Shown one piece after another: positions 18,109 through 27,193 of a DNA stretch of 64,000 nucleotides; the first letter of the stretch is position 1; every line of letters starts with the position of its first letter. The DNA is from Vibrionales bacterium SWAT-3 (GTDB lineage Bacteria > Pseudomonadota > Gammaproteobacteria > Enterobacterales > Vibrionaceae): assembly GCA_000169995.1 (NCBI GenBank), contig AAZW01000015.1:1-64000 (forward strand), read 5' to 3'. A program made the translations under genes and the position numbers. Below the pieces are notes generated by a model. The model worked only from the letters and a program-made list of their open reading frames with translations, had not been told where the DNA came from and did not search any database.

Positions 18109-18393
18109 TTACATCATTGTAAGTTGCACTTCATAAACTAAGTCTTGGGCTGACAGCAACACTTCTGACTCTTCGTCCGTTAGAGTGGAGTTAGACTGAC
18201 GTAGCACGAATAAGTAGTCGAACTTTACAAAGAAATCGTAAAGCAGAGGCATGATATTAGGGTTTACTGTTGATATATATTGCTCAAGACTCTCGTTTGG
18301 TAAACAAGCATACTCTTCACCTCCAAGAGCCTCTACAATAGACACTCGAATGAATCGAAAAAACGGGTCTAGCTCTGGTGGGTTAACAACCAT
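18109..18393 (-). CDS. Small hypothetical protein, paralogue of 14323-14634
   Basis: A 94-aa acidic, helical protein. Its N-terminus (PELDPFFRFIRVSIVEALGGE) aligns with that of the 103-aa protein at 14323-14634. AAGGGAG precedes the ATG. The two paralogues bracket the PhnD-like/hybrid-kinase operon. Function unknown. Confidence 0.6.
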   Translation of the reverse strand: MVVNPPELDPFFRFIRVSIVEALGGEEYACLPNESLEQYISTVNPNIMPLLYDFFVKFDYLFVLRQSNSTLTDEESEVLLSAQDLVYEVQLTMM

Positions 18394-18526
18394 ATGTACT
18401 CCCTTAATAAGTTAAGCTCTATTTTTGAGCAAAACCTGTAAGAGCTACAATGTCTGTTGCTCGCAACATCGAGCGAGTTAACACCAACTAAGCCTTTCCT
18501 AATACTTCACCGACAAATGCTAACGA

Positions 18527-19579
18527 TTAAAAGCTTGTTGCCATATTCCCTACATCCAAATTCAAATCGGTGCCCTTTTCACTTTTGACCTTCTCGACAG
18601 CAACTGGCTTATCCGACTTAATGGTGAGTGATACTTCCGATTTACTTTTCACCGTTTGGCTCCCTAATGGACTGTATGGCGTATTTTGTTTGGTGGGTTG
18701 AAGACTTCCCGTTTGATAGGCGTGATAGCGCTGCTCGGTTTGGCTACGGACAGTTCGATTTCGAGTTTCATTGGTCGTAATACCAAGCGTCGCGTTCTTG
18801 TCTTCAATCCGACTCAGCTTGTTGGCTAAGTTATCGATTTCTCGTCCTGCTTCATCAGTTTGTATTTTCCAACCATCGGGGATGAGCGCCTCTGGTAACT
18901 TATTAATCAGCGACTTAAATTTATCCCACAACCAACCAATCCCTTCACCTATCCATTTAATCACTTTGTCTAAACCAATGAACTTGTCGATTAAGTACGT
19001 AATGGCAATCACTGCAGCCGAAACAGCAGCGACCATAAGCCCAATGGGGTTCGCCATCACCGCCGCATTCAGAGCAATCAACGCGACTTTGAAGATTGCC
19101 ACCGTTGCTAGAATGCCTTTGAAGTTTTGTGTGACCCAAATGAGCCCTTTTCCGAGTAATTCAAAACCTTGATAGAGCCCATCCACGGTTTGGATGAGCT
19201 TTTCAATAAAATCGGTACGCCAAACCTTATTTTTAAACTTTTCAGAGAATGTCGTGAACGCTTTGGTGGCTTTTTCCATGATGGGCGCTAATGCAGCAAA
19301 CTTCATTGAACGCACGCTCTCTTCTATTTTTTGTAAGGCATCGTTATAGGCTTCGGCTTTCGCCGCGTCTTCCGCGGTGGCCCCTCCCCCTAGGTCATTC
19401 AACTCTTTTCTTGCCGCCGCTAACCCCACTGTTCCCTCTCGCAGCATAATCAACATCTTACGTCCATCGTCACCAAATGCGGCATCCGCAAAAGCCATCT
19501 GCTCTTGTGATGTTTCAAGTCGAGAAAACTCTTCAAGAAGCATCTCATAAGCCTGACTCGTCCCCGTCTTACACATCAA
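18527..19579 (-). pseudogene. Phage tail tape-measure protein, 5'-truncated remnant
   Basis: About 350 residues of the C-terminal half of a phage tail tape-measure protein. Visible are a helical region with QMAFADAAFGDDGRKML, hydrophobic helices (about 155-200; ANPIGLMVAAVSAAVIAIT) and a Trp-rich WIGEGIGWLWDKFKSLIN segment. Tape-measure proteins are normally far longer, and in-frame stops just above 19590 remove the N-terminal part. No other tail genes are near, so it is a prophage relic. The truncation point lies at the left edge of the conjugation region. Confidence 0.7.
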
Positions 19580-20036
19580 AGCAGTCCGTCAGAAAACCCT
19601 TTTGGCCCCGTTCTTTCACAGTATATCGAAAACCAAATCCATTGTGCGTTGCTGATGTTTTTAAACATTGTCTTCCCCATTCATGTTGATTCATACTGAC
19701 TACGTTGATATCGCAGTCTTTGAACTCAAAGTCGAAAAACACATTCGTCGGCTTTTTATTCCATCTGCATACCAACACCCGCATCACCGTAAGAGTGGCT
19801 GCCTTCACTATTGCAAAAAGCGCCGCCGATGGGCGCAGGCCTGCGTAATATGCCTAAAAAGTTCAGGAGCCTTATCTGGGGCGACGTCCAAGGCTGTTTT
19901 TCTACTCAATTAAGCATGCTTGTTGAGTGGTTCAACAGAGTTACTTGGGAATACCAGACACCACACCCTTTGGGTGTGCGTATTCTACTACAAGAATACA
20001 CAAGCCAGTTTGTAGCACGGCTCTTGAGAGAGAGCC
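19580..20036. other. Leader region left of the conjugation genes
   Basis: About 460 bp without a supported gene. Frames on both strands lack ribosome sites or recognisable motifs; the best is a minus-strand frame ending at 19569 with an aromatic-rich sequence, which may be degraded phage DNA. Two hairpins lie at the right end (19962-19999). Confidence 0.35.
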
Positions 20037-20070
20037 CATTGTTTTGTTCTTTTAAAAGAGCAAAACAATG
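19962..20070. promoter_or_regulatory. Cluster of three inverted repeats (candidate oriT or tra leader)
   Basis: Hairpin 1 is CACACCC-TTT-GGGTGTG (19962-19978). Hairpin 2 is GTATTC-8 nt-GAATAC (19980-19999). The third is a 34-bp palindrome with 17-bp arms and no loop at 20037-20070, with one G-T mismatch, ending just before the AAGGAG of the gene at 20092. In F-like plasmids oriT lies at the same end, upstream of traA. No U-run follows, so a simple terminator is unlikely. Assignment as oriT is inference. Confidence 0.4.
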
Positions 20071-20091
20071 TCCTTAAAAGGAGTTTAAATA

Positions 20092-20496
20092 ATGCAAATT
20101 GTATACGGATATTGTCGTGAAGATGAGGCGGGGAGTTTATTGGACCGCTTTGTTGAACAAGGTGATTTTGTCAGCTTCAAAGTACTGGGCTCGGTCGGGC
20201 GTGAATACATGGCATTTGCTGCTTTGTTGCCTTTTACTGACCGCCTCCCCTTCCCTTTCTATTGGAAGGGTGTTCATTTCGTTTCGGTTCAAAAACACAC
20301 CCAATCAGTCCATCAACTCACGCCACCACCATCAAAGAATGCTCGCAAAAAACATTTTCGTAAACTCAAAAACACGATAATGACCCCTCAAAATTGGAAA
20401 CAACACGTCAGTCGCAATCGCGGCTTAAAGTATGTAAACGCTTCTTTGTTACCTTTAAGTAATCAGAAAGACAAGGGCCTCAACGACAACCTGTGA
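20092..20496 (+). CDS. Hypothetical protein at head of tra region
   Basis: A 134-aa protein with no family I recognise. The N-terminal half is hydrophobic and aromatic; the C-terminal half is strongly basic (PSKNARKKHFRKLKNTI), which could bind nucleic acid. AAGGAG lies eight bases before the ATG. It is the first gene after the palindrome cluster and precedes traA by about 225 bp, so it may be a regulator or relaxosome accessory protein. Confidence 0.5.
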   Translation: MQIVYGYCREDEAGSLLDRFVEQGDFVSFKVLGSVGREYMAFAALLPFTDRLPFPFYWKGVHFVSVQKHTQSVHQLTPPPSKNARKKHFRKLKNTIMTPQNWKQHVSRNRGLKYVNASLLPLSNQKDKGLNDNL

Positions 20497-20550
20497 GCTG
20501 TAATCGTGATTTAAAGTACGCAAAATCTTCTCTGTTTTCTTTATGAGGCG
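20411..20550 (+). repeat. Imperfect direct repeat before traA
   Basis: Two related segments of about 45 bp, near 20411-20458 and 20505-20550, share AATCG, TTAAAGTA, CTTCT and CTTTA blocks. The first overlaps the end of the 134-aa gene. They may be protein-binding sites upstream of the pilin gene or a small duplication. Confidence 0.35.
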
Positions 20551-20722
20551 TGCTTTACCCCCTCTCCCTACGATCCGTTTAATTGGCACGCTGAATAGCC
20601 TAGCTAGGACAACATAACCCGTCTCCCCAGCCTCTCAGGCAAGAATGTGGTCGGGATCAATCCCTTTTCCCCCGTCATGACCACGAACTTGATAATTTTA
20701 TTACTCAATAAGGATATTTATT

Positions 20723-21010
20723 ATGAAAACACGCATCCAGCGCGCCCTAATAGTCGGGCTTGGCGTTGCTGTCTCGACACTTCTTATTACTCAGCCCGCT
20801 CTGGCTGCCGATATCTTCGCGTCAGGTAAACAAGCCATGAAAGATACGGCGGGCAAAGGCTCAGCGGTTGAAACCGCCATGCTGGGGACTGGGCTTGCGG
20901 GGGCGGTCGTCACTGGGCTGATGAGCCGTAACTGGTTTGCAGCCGTTGGCGGATTCATTGGTGGCTCAGTCTTGTGGAATGTTGGAGCGCCACTCGTCGG
21001 TTTAGGCTAA
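20723..21010 (+). CDS. traA: Type-F conjugative pilin TraA
   Basis: A 95-aa prepilin, the subunit of the conjugative pilus. A signal peptide ends at ALA-ADIF (about residue 29). The mature part has two hydrophobic helices (TAMLGTGLAGAVVTGLM and WFAAVGGFIGGSVLWNVG) separated by a short basic loop, as in F pilin. AAGGA precedes the ATG by eight bases. It heads the assembly operon, directly before traL. Confidence 0.88.
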   Translation: MKTRIQRALIVGLGVAVSTLLITQPALAADIFASGKQAMKDTAGKGSAVETAMLGTGLAGAVVTGLMSRNWFAAVGGFIGGSVLWNVGAPLVGLG

Positions 21011-21019
21011 GGAGTCACA

Positions 21020-21323
21020 ATGGAAGACCCTCATCAGTTTTTCTCTATCCCAAAACACATGAACAAAGGTCGCCGCTGGCTCGGTTTCCCTGTTGATGAA
21101 CTCGTGCCTGCTCTCTGCATTTTTGGCCTCTCATTCTGGCTTAAACACGAAATGATAGGGCTGACGTTATCGCTGGCTTGGTTTGGGGGATTTGCGTTAC
21201 ATCAAATCGCAATACGGTGATAACATTGTGACCCTGTCACTCTATTGGTGGGGGGCTTCCTTTGTCAGTCCCACCCTCTTTAAGCGTACCCCCTCAGCCT
21301 GTCGTCGTTACTGGATTTTCTAA
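21020..21323 (+). pseudogene. traL: TraL pilus assembly protein, frameshifted
   Basis: TraL is a small inner-membrane protein required for F-pilus assembly. The ATG frame gives 66 aa (GFPVDELVPALCIFGLSFWLK, then a second hydrophobic segment) and stops at 21220. The family's conserved C-terminus continues in another frame: KSQYGDNIVTLSLYWW and then FKRTPSACRRYWIF up to TAA at 21321-21323. The shift lies near 21195-21212. Without it the protein would be about 100 aa, the usual length. It is either a real inactivation or a 1-2 base sequence error. Confidence 0.85.
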
Positions 21324-21337
21324 GGAGACTCTTCATC

Positions 21338-21913
21338 ATGGATCCGTTTGTTAAACGGGATAAGCTGGCCGTTAAAAGCCTCCTCAATCTTTTTTTGAGT
21401 GCAGGCTTTCTTTTCATGCTTATCACTAACCTGGTGTTGGGTTACACCAGTTATCAAGCTTTTACCCATCAAAGCCGAACTCTAGTCCCGCCTAGCCTCT
21501 CTCAAGCCTTTACGGTGTCGGATGGCGCGGTCGATGAGCCTTATCTTGAGCAAATGGCGGATTATCTTCTATACCTGAAACTCAATATTACGCCGGCAAG
21601 CGTTGGACGTCAGTTTGGTCAGTTACTTGAATATTTAGACAAGACAAGCTGGCACAGCGTTCAACCTAAGCTGCTTCGAGAAGCCACGGTGATTAAAAAA
21701 GACAACATCAGCAGCCAATTTTCTGTCGAGTCGGTCCGCATTTCTCTCGACACGCTCCAAGTTCAACTCTACGGGAAACTCCAAAAGCATGTAGGCCAAC
21801 GCGCCCTAGATCCAGAGATGAAGTGGTATCAAGTCAACTTTAGCTATGACCATGGCGTCATAGGTTTACTCTCCATTGAAGAAGTCGAGGTCAACACCGA
21901 TGAATCTTTATGA
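21338..21913 (+). CDS. traE: Type IV secretion protein TraE
   Basis: A 191-aa VirB5/TraE-type F pilus assembly protein. One N-terminal membrane helix (about 18-40) anchors it in the inner membrane with the rest in the periplasm. The conserved TraE pattern includes PYLEQMADYLLYLKLNITPASV and the C-terminal YQVNFSYDHGVIGLLSIEEV. AAGGAG precedes the ATG. It overlaps traK by 14 bases. Confidence 0.9.
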   Translation: MDPFVKRDKLAVKSLLNLFLSAGFLFMLITNLVLGYTSYQAFTHQSRTLVPPSLSQAFTVSDGAVDEPYLEQMADYLLYLKLNITPASVGRQFGQLLEYLDKTSWHSVQPKLLREATVIKKDNISSQFSVESVRISLDTLQVQLYGKLQKHVGQRALDPEMKWYQVNFSYDHGVIGLLSIEEVEVNTDESL

Positions 21914-22685
21914 TCAATCATTCACCCCATCGCCGCAATGGCACCCTTATTTTTTATCCATAGTGCTTTGGGTGTTTTTTTTCAGCCCCTCTTTTGCCCT
22001 GGCTGAAAATACCCCCATGGTGAGCTATGAGTTTGACGAAGGCGACACGATCCCTTTGTCACTCTCTTCCATTAACGTGAACCGTTTACTGGTCAACAAT
22101 GACCGTATTATTTCGATCGCCTGCCCGAAAGGGTTTTGCACCTCAACGGGCAACCAAAAAGACGCTTCCGGATCCATCACCTTAAAAATCAATATTCCCT
22201 TACCGTTTACCGCGCACCTGACGACAGAAAAAGGGCGATTGTTTGCGCTGTTTATTACCCCCAAAGCCACCCCATCTCTGGTCACGGAGTTTGTTTGGTC
22301 GCAAAACTACAAAGAGCAGCAAAGTCCGATTGAGCAAGCGGCGGATTATCCCGCCGCCATGACAGCGCTTACCAAAGCCATGATGCGTTTTGTCCATGAT
22401 GGCGCTCCCATTGCCGGTTTTAAACGCCACGACGTTGACCCCAAAACCTTACCCAAAGATGAAGCGTCACTGGCCATCATCCCTCAAACTGTCTTCGTGG
22501 GCCGTGATTATTCTGGGGTGGTTTATCAGCTCAAAAATCAAAGCCGCAGTGACATGGCGCTGACCACCGCGCAGTTCTACAGCTATTCCGCCCGCTCAGC
22601 CGCGCTCGATGCCTATCAATTAAAACCTGGGCAAACCACCACGCTCTATCTCATTACAGGAGGAGGCGCCACTCATGTTCGATAA
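21900..22685 (+). CDS. traK: Type-F secretin-like protein TraK
   Basis: A 261-aa VirB9/secretin-like core component that reaches the outer membrane with TraV and TraB. A hydrophobic export signal (about 18-34) precedes the mature FDEGDTIPLSLSSINVNRLLV region. The ATG at 21900 is preferred over a TTG at 21876 because GAGG lies nine bases upstream; it overlaps the traE end. Its own end overlaps traB by 11 bases. Confidence 0.88.
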   Translation: MNLYDQSFTPSPQWHPYFLSIVLWVFFFSPSFALAENTPMVSYEFDEGDTIPLSLSSINVNRLLVNNDRIISIACPKGFCTSTGNQKDASGSITLKINIPLPFTAHLTTEKGRLFALFITPKATPSLVTEFVWSQNYKEQQSPIEQAADYPAAMTALTKAMMRFVHDGAPIAGFKRHDVDPKTLPKDEASLAIIPQTVFVGRDYSGVVYQLKNQSRSDMALTTAQFYSYSARSAALDAYQLKPGQTTTLYLITGGGATHVR

Positions 22686-24213
22686 ACTAAAAGACGCCTT
22701 TGACCATTTTAAGAAACGCGTCTTCAAAGATACCAATGGTGACTTTGAAAACGGCGGTACGATCAATGCCGTAACAAGAAAGCGCAATCGCACCATTACG
22801 CTCACGGTATTGCTGATATTGACCGCCCTGGCTTTTGCCGTTTGGCGGTTAACATTGTCTCCCCAAGCGCCAAGCAAGGGCATTCAAGACGTCGGATTTG
22901 GCGCTGTCGTCACCGATGATTTTACTGACAAAGACAACCAGTCCGCCCTGACGTTTCAACAAGACAAAATCAACCAAATAGAACAAAGCTTAGCGCGGTT
23001 TGAAGGCACATTAAGTCGCTTTGGACAAAGCTTAACCTCTGAGTTAGAGAACATTAAAAAGGCCAATGAGCGCGATACAAAATCGCAACTGACAGAGCTT
23101 GAGCAGCAGATGCAACAAAAGCTCGATGAAGTTGACGCGCTCAAGATCCAGCTTGAGACGCAATTAGCCTCAGCCATCAATGCTGGCGACGCTTCGACTC
23201 AATACAGCGTAGAGACTAACCAGGGAAGCACATTTGGCCAATACAAACTGCCCCCAAGACCGGCCATTAATAGCAACATAGATACCGCCAAGGTGAATGA
23301 GTTCCAGTACCAAGAGCAAGATGGTGGGGCCTTTAGCGGTGATGCCTTTGATAGTTTTGAATTTCACTGGCAAGCCAGTGTCGAGGAGCAGCAATCCCGT
23401 CGCACGACCGATAACTATGTGCCAACAGGCACCTTTGTGACCGCCGTGATCACCGGCGGCGCAGACGCTAATGGGGGCGTCTCTGGACAAGGGGATACCT
23501 CACCGATTGTCTTTCAGACCGTCAATCAGGGGATTTTACCCAACGGTGAGCAATCCAAATTAAAGAATTGCACGATCACCGGTGCCGTTTACGGCGAAAT
23601 CTCCTCCAGTCGCGGCGTCGCTCGCACCAATAGAATGAGCTGCATCCACCCTAATGGCGATATTCTCGATATCCCCGTCAATGCGACCGTGTTTAACTTT
23701 GGGCGCAATGGGATTCGCGGTACCACCATCATGAAAAACGGTAAAATCGTTCAAATGGCCGGCATTGCGGGGATCTTGCAAGGCGTAGGGGATGCAGGTA
23801 AAGCGCTGGCACAAACCACGACACCGACGGCGCTCGGACCAAGTCAAAGCATCAACAGCGATAAAATTGGGTTGAATCTGCTTGGCGGCGCCACGGAAAG
23901 CGTTGGCAGCAAATTGGCGGACTACTACATCAAGCTGGCCGAACTCTATCATCCGATAGTGGAAGTCAATCCTGGGGCCATCGTCAATATTGTCTTTTTG
24001 GAAGGCTTTCCATTAGATCCCCTATTGGCCGATGAATACGAAACCCGTATTAATGAGCAGCGTGAGCAAGTCTCCAACAGCAACCAGCTCTTGGATGTCA
24101 TCACCAACGTTCCCTCTCTTCCACAAACCACTCAAACTGCCCCCATCAACCCATTAGCGCAAAAAATAACCCAACAAGGGTTAAGCGACGTGGGCTTTGG
24201 GCGCGAGGAATAA
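22675..24213 (+). CDS. traB: Type IV secretion core protein TraB (VirB10-like)
   Basis: A 512-aa VirB10-type protein that spans from inner to outer membrane in the conjugation core. It has one membrane helix (about 43-62), a coiled-coil stretch (about 95-165, QLTELEQQMQQKLDEVDALKIQLE) and a C-terminal beta domain with TGTFVTAVITGGADA and FNFGRNGIRGT. GGAGGAG precedes the ATG. It overlaps traK and is two bases before traV. Confidence 0.92.
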   Translation: MFDKLKDAFDHFKKRVFKDTNGDFENGGTINAVTRKRNRTITLTVLLILTALAFAVWRLTLSPQAPSKGIQDVGFGAVVTDDFTDKDNQSALTFQQDKINQIEQSLARFEGTLSRFGQSLTSELENIKKANERDTKSQLTELEQQMQQKLDEVDALKIQLETQLASAINAGDASTQYSVETNQGSTFGQYKLPPRPAINSNIDTAKVNEFQYQEQDGGAFSGDAFDSFEFHWQASVEEQQSRRTTDNYVPTGTFVTAVITGGADANGGVSGQGDTSPIVFQTVNQGILPNGEQSKLKNCTITGAVYGEISSSRGVARTNRMSCIHPNGDILDIPVNATVFNFGRNGIRGTTIMKNGKIVQMAGIAGILQGVGDAGKALAQTTTPTALGPSQSINSDKIGLNLLGGATESVGSKLADYYIKLAELYHPIVEVNPGAIVNIVFLEGFPLDPLLADEYETRINEQREQVSNSNQLLDVITNVPSLPQTTQTAPINPLAQKITQQGLSDVGFGREE

Positions 24214-24215
24214 CC

Positions 24216-24611
24216 ATGAATAGGCATTCTTTGTTCTCACTATCGATACTCTTAGGTCTGACCGGTTGCAGCGCGGGCTTTGAGAGCGAATACAGTTGCG
24301 CTCAGGTCGGCGGCGTTTCAAGTTGTGTCACTATGAACGAGGTTCGAGACAACGTATACGGTTATACCGGAGGCAGTGGTAACGCCACGGTCTCTTCTCA
24401 AGCGCGTCTCGCCCCACCTTCCGCCTTTACCTTACTACCAAGGCGTAGCCGAGATGGGGAGCCTGAGCGAAGCCAAGAAGAGGTTAAAAAACTCACCGTC
24501 TTTCCTTTCATCGACAAAGACAATCACTACATCGATACGATGGATGTTTACTTTGTCTTAGACGATAGCCGTTGGTCTGGGCGCCCTGCGCGCGCGATTT
24601 GGAAAGATTGA
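24216..24611 (+). CDS. traV: Type-F lipoprotein TraV
   Basis: A 131-aa VirB7-like outer-membrane lipoprotein of the core complex. The lipobox LTGC marks Cys18 as the lipidated residue; the mature part has further cysteines (YSCAQVGGVSSC) typical of TraV, and a C-terminal YFVLDDSRWSGRPARAIW. It starts two bases after traB stops. Confidence 0.88.
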   Translation: MNRHSLFSLSILLGLTGCSAGFESEYSCAQVGGVSSCVTMNEVRDNVYGYTGGSGNATVSSQARLAPPSAFTLLPRRSRDGEPERSQEEVKKLTVFPFIDKDNHYIDTMDVYFVLDDSRWSGRPARAIWKD

Positions 24612-24760
24612 TTAGGAAAAAAAGAAACGAAGCTTAAACATCATTTTTATCATGGGCGCGCGACATTCAGTCTCAGCCTTCTCTCAATGAGGGGGAATCC
24701 ATCAAGCGGTCCAAGATTGTGTCACGCCCCCTAACATTAAAATAGAAAAAGGGATCCCCC

Positions 24761-27193
24761 ATGTTTTCCTCCTCTCGCGGTTTTGGCTTTAAAGTCAGTG
24801 TCCTTGGGGGCGCTAACGACGATTTAATTCAGTCGTTAAGCCACCTCGTGGGTGATTTACCCGCAGGGGATAAATGGGATTATCAAGTGCAGCTTTTTGG
24901 TCACAACCGAGTGGCGCACTATCTCGAAGGGAACCAAACCCTACTCAGCCAGCGGGGCGGTATCTGCCAGAAGATGGCCAACGATGACGCCATTTACGCC
25001 CACTACGCGGCGCAACACGGGTTTCTACATAGGCAAAAAAACCATCGCTTTGATTTGCGCGACTACGACGCGTTCTTTTTTGTCTCCACCACGGAAAAAG
25101 ACCCACAAGAGCTGCTTGATACGCGAATGACGCTAGAGACAGGACTGGCGCAGCTTAGTTTTGATTTACTGCCCATCACGCCTGAGATGTTGCTGACCGA
25201 TGTGAGTGATATCTTAAACTTTGATAAACGCCAAGACCGACCAAAGGAAAAAAACTACAACCCGTTAGAGCCTTTAAACCTGCAAGCCCTCTCTCCCGAT
25301 ACCGAAGCGTTAACGTATCGTAGTCATATCGCCACCCGTCATACCAATGACCAAGGGGAAGAGGTACGCACACGACTGGTCAATTTGGGGCTTTCTCGAT
25401 TGCCCGGGGATTATCGCTTGTACGCCTTACCTGAGGCCTTTTCTTCTCTTCGCAATGTGTCTCGTCACATCACTTGCCCTCATCGCGTCACGTTAAGTTT
25501 TCGTAATGAGCCAACCGGTAAGCAAAATGCGGATAACGATAACAAGATAAAAGACTTAACTAAGACGGTGAACAGCCAAATGGCGCTGCTGGCTCCAACG
25601 GCCGAAGATGAGCTTAAAGAGCGCAAAGCCCTACAGAAAGGTCTGTTGTCTAAAGAGTTTACCATTGCGTCTATGGTACTTACGGTCTCGCTGTTTACCG
25701 ATAAGACCGACCAAAAGAACGACACCCAAGCGGCAAAGGAGTCATTTGGCCATGCTGGCCTTGATATCATTCCACTGAAAATGAATCAGCCACAAGCGCT
25801 GCTCTCCACGTTGCCCTTTATGATGAGCGAAGGGTTGTGGGGCGATTGTAAAAAAGCCGGCCGCGTTCGCACGTTAAAAAGCTCCAATCTGGTGAACCTC
25901 TTCCCTCTCATCATGGATTTTTGTCAGTTAAAAGGCGGCGTCTTATTGCCCACTATGCGTCAGCAAATTTCTTTCTTTAACCCTTTCACCTGTGGCAGTG
26001 ATAACCAAAATATCGCCCTGACCGGTGGCTCAGGCGCCGGGAAAAGCTTTCTGGTTCAAGAGATTGCCGAAACGGTTTACGCCATGGGCGGTAAAGTGTG
26101 GATCCTCGATAAAGGGGCCAGCTATAAAAAGTTGACGCTCAGCCTTGGGGGGACGTACATGACGCACGCCAACATTTTCTTAAATCCCTTCACGCATTTA
26201 GGCGCCATGCAAAGTGCAGAGTTTGAGTTTGTGGATGACGACGGTAGACCGGTCGACCCAATGATGGAAGCGCTCGATAATATCACCGCTTTGTTTGCCA
26301 CCATCGCATCACCCTACGTCCCACTGACGGCGTTTCAACAAAGCGTATTAGGCGATGCGATAGTGACAGCCTGGGAGCGCAAAGGCAATCAAGCCTTAGT
26401 AGATGATGTCAGAGACGCCTTGATTGAGATTGCTGGCATCGATGCCGACCGACGCATCAAAGACATTGCGGTGCAACTGAAAAAGTTCTGCACCAACGGC
26501 ATGTACAAAGATGTGTTCAACAAGCCCTCCATGCTCGACCCTAGTGTCGAAATCACCACACTTGAACTCGATGGATTCCCACCTGCCGTGCTCAGACCGG
26601 TGATTTTTGCGTTGATGGTGTCGATTAACCAGCAGATGTACCTGGCAGGCTCTCGCTCTACCCCAAAGCTGTGCATCATTGAAGAGGCCTGGAGCCTCCT
26701 CTCAGGGGCGAACGAGCAAGCAAGGGAGTTCATCAACACCGGTTATCGCACTGCCCGTAAGTTCGGCGGCGCTTTTTGTACGGTGACTCAAGGGATTGAA
26801 GACTTCTTTAGCAACGAGGAAGCCAAAGCCTGCTACAACAACTCAGATATCCACATCATTCTTCGTCAAGGGGAGCGGTTTGATAAGTATCTGATCCAAA
26901 ACCCGGATGCCTTCTCACCGTTTGAGCAGCGCCTCATTAAAAGCTTCGCCCCGTCTGTCGAAGCGGGATACAGCAGTGCGCGCATCAAAGCGGGTGGCCA
27001 TGTCACCTATCACCGGTTTTTCGCCTCTCCGGTGAAACGCGCCATGTTCTCAACCGAGCCCAAGGAGTTTGAGTATTGTGAAAATCTTTATCAACAAGGC
27101 CACTCACTGGAGCACGCCATCGAGCAAACCTCCAGGCACTTTTATGGCAAAGAAATTGACGCCTTTAATCAAGCCATTGGGGCAAGCGCTTAA
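24761..27193 (+). CDS. traC: Type-F conjugation ATPase TraC (VirB4-like)
   Basis: An 810-aa cytoplasmic ATPase that powers pilus assembly. Walker A is GGSGAGKS at 422-429 (K428) and a Walker B-like segment is LCIIEEAWSLLSG (about 640). A TraC-type N-terminal domain precedes them. F TraC is about 875 aa, so this is of similar size. The 3' end overlaps traW by 50 bp. About 150 bp of apparently empty DNA separates it from traV. Confidence 0.93.
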   Translation: MFSSSRGFGFKVSVLGGANDDLIQSLSHLVGDLPAGDKWDYQVQLFGHNRVAHYLEGNQTLLSQRGGICQKMANDDAIYAHYAAQHGFLHRQKNHRFDLRDYDAFFFVSTTEKDPQELLDTRMTLETGLAQLSFDLLPITPEMLLTDVSDILNFDKRQDRPKEKNYNPLEPLNLQALSPDTEALTYRSHIATRHTNDQGEEVRTRLVNLGLSRLPGDYRLYALPEAFSSLRNVSRHITCPHRVTLSFRNEPTGKQNADNDNKIKDLTKTVNSQMALLAPTAEDELKERKALQKGLLSKEFTIASMVLTVSLFTDKTDQKNDTQAAKESFGHAGLDIIPLKMNQPQALLSTLPFMMSEGLWGDCKKAGRVRTLKSSNLVNLFPLIMDFCQLKGGVLLPTMRQQISFFNPFTCGSDNQNIALTGGSGAGKSFLVQEIAETVYAMGGKVWILDKGASYKKLTLSLGGTYMTHANIFLNPFTHLGAMQSAEFEFVDDDGRPVDPMMEALDNITALFATIASPYVPLTAFQQSVLGDAIVTAWERKGNQALVDDVRDALIEIAGIDADRRIKDIAVQLKKFCTNGMYKDVFNKPSMLDPSVEITTLELDGFPPAVLRPVIFALMVSINQQMYLAGSRSTPKLCIIEEAWSLLSGANEQAREFINTGYRTARKFGGAFCTVTQGIEDFFSNEEAKACYNNSDIHIILRQGERFDKYLIQNPDAFSPFEQRLIKSFAPSVEAGYSSARIKAGGHVTYHRFFASPVKRAMFSTEPKEFEYCENLYQQGHSLEHAIEQTSRHFYGKEIDAFNQAIGASA

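Noticed and set aside
20037..20070. Palindrome as a rho-independent terminator
   Set aside because: No T-run follows on either strand, and it ends directly before a ribosome site.
19668..20077. Plus-strand frames of 81 and 88 codons before the tra region
   Set aside because: Poor starts, no motif, and they cross the hairpin cluster.
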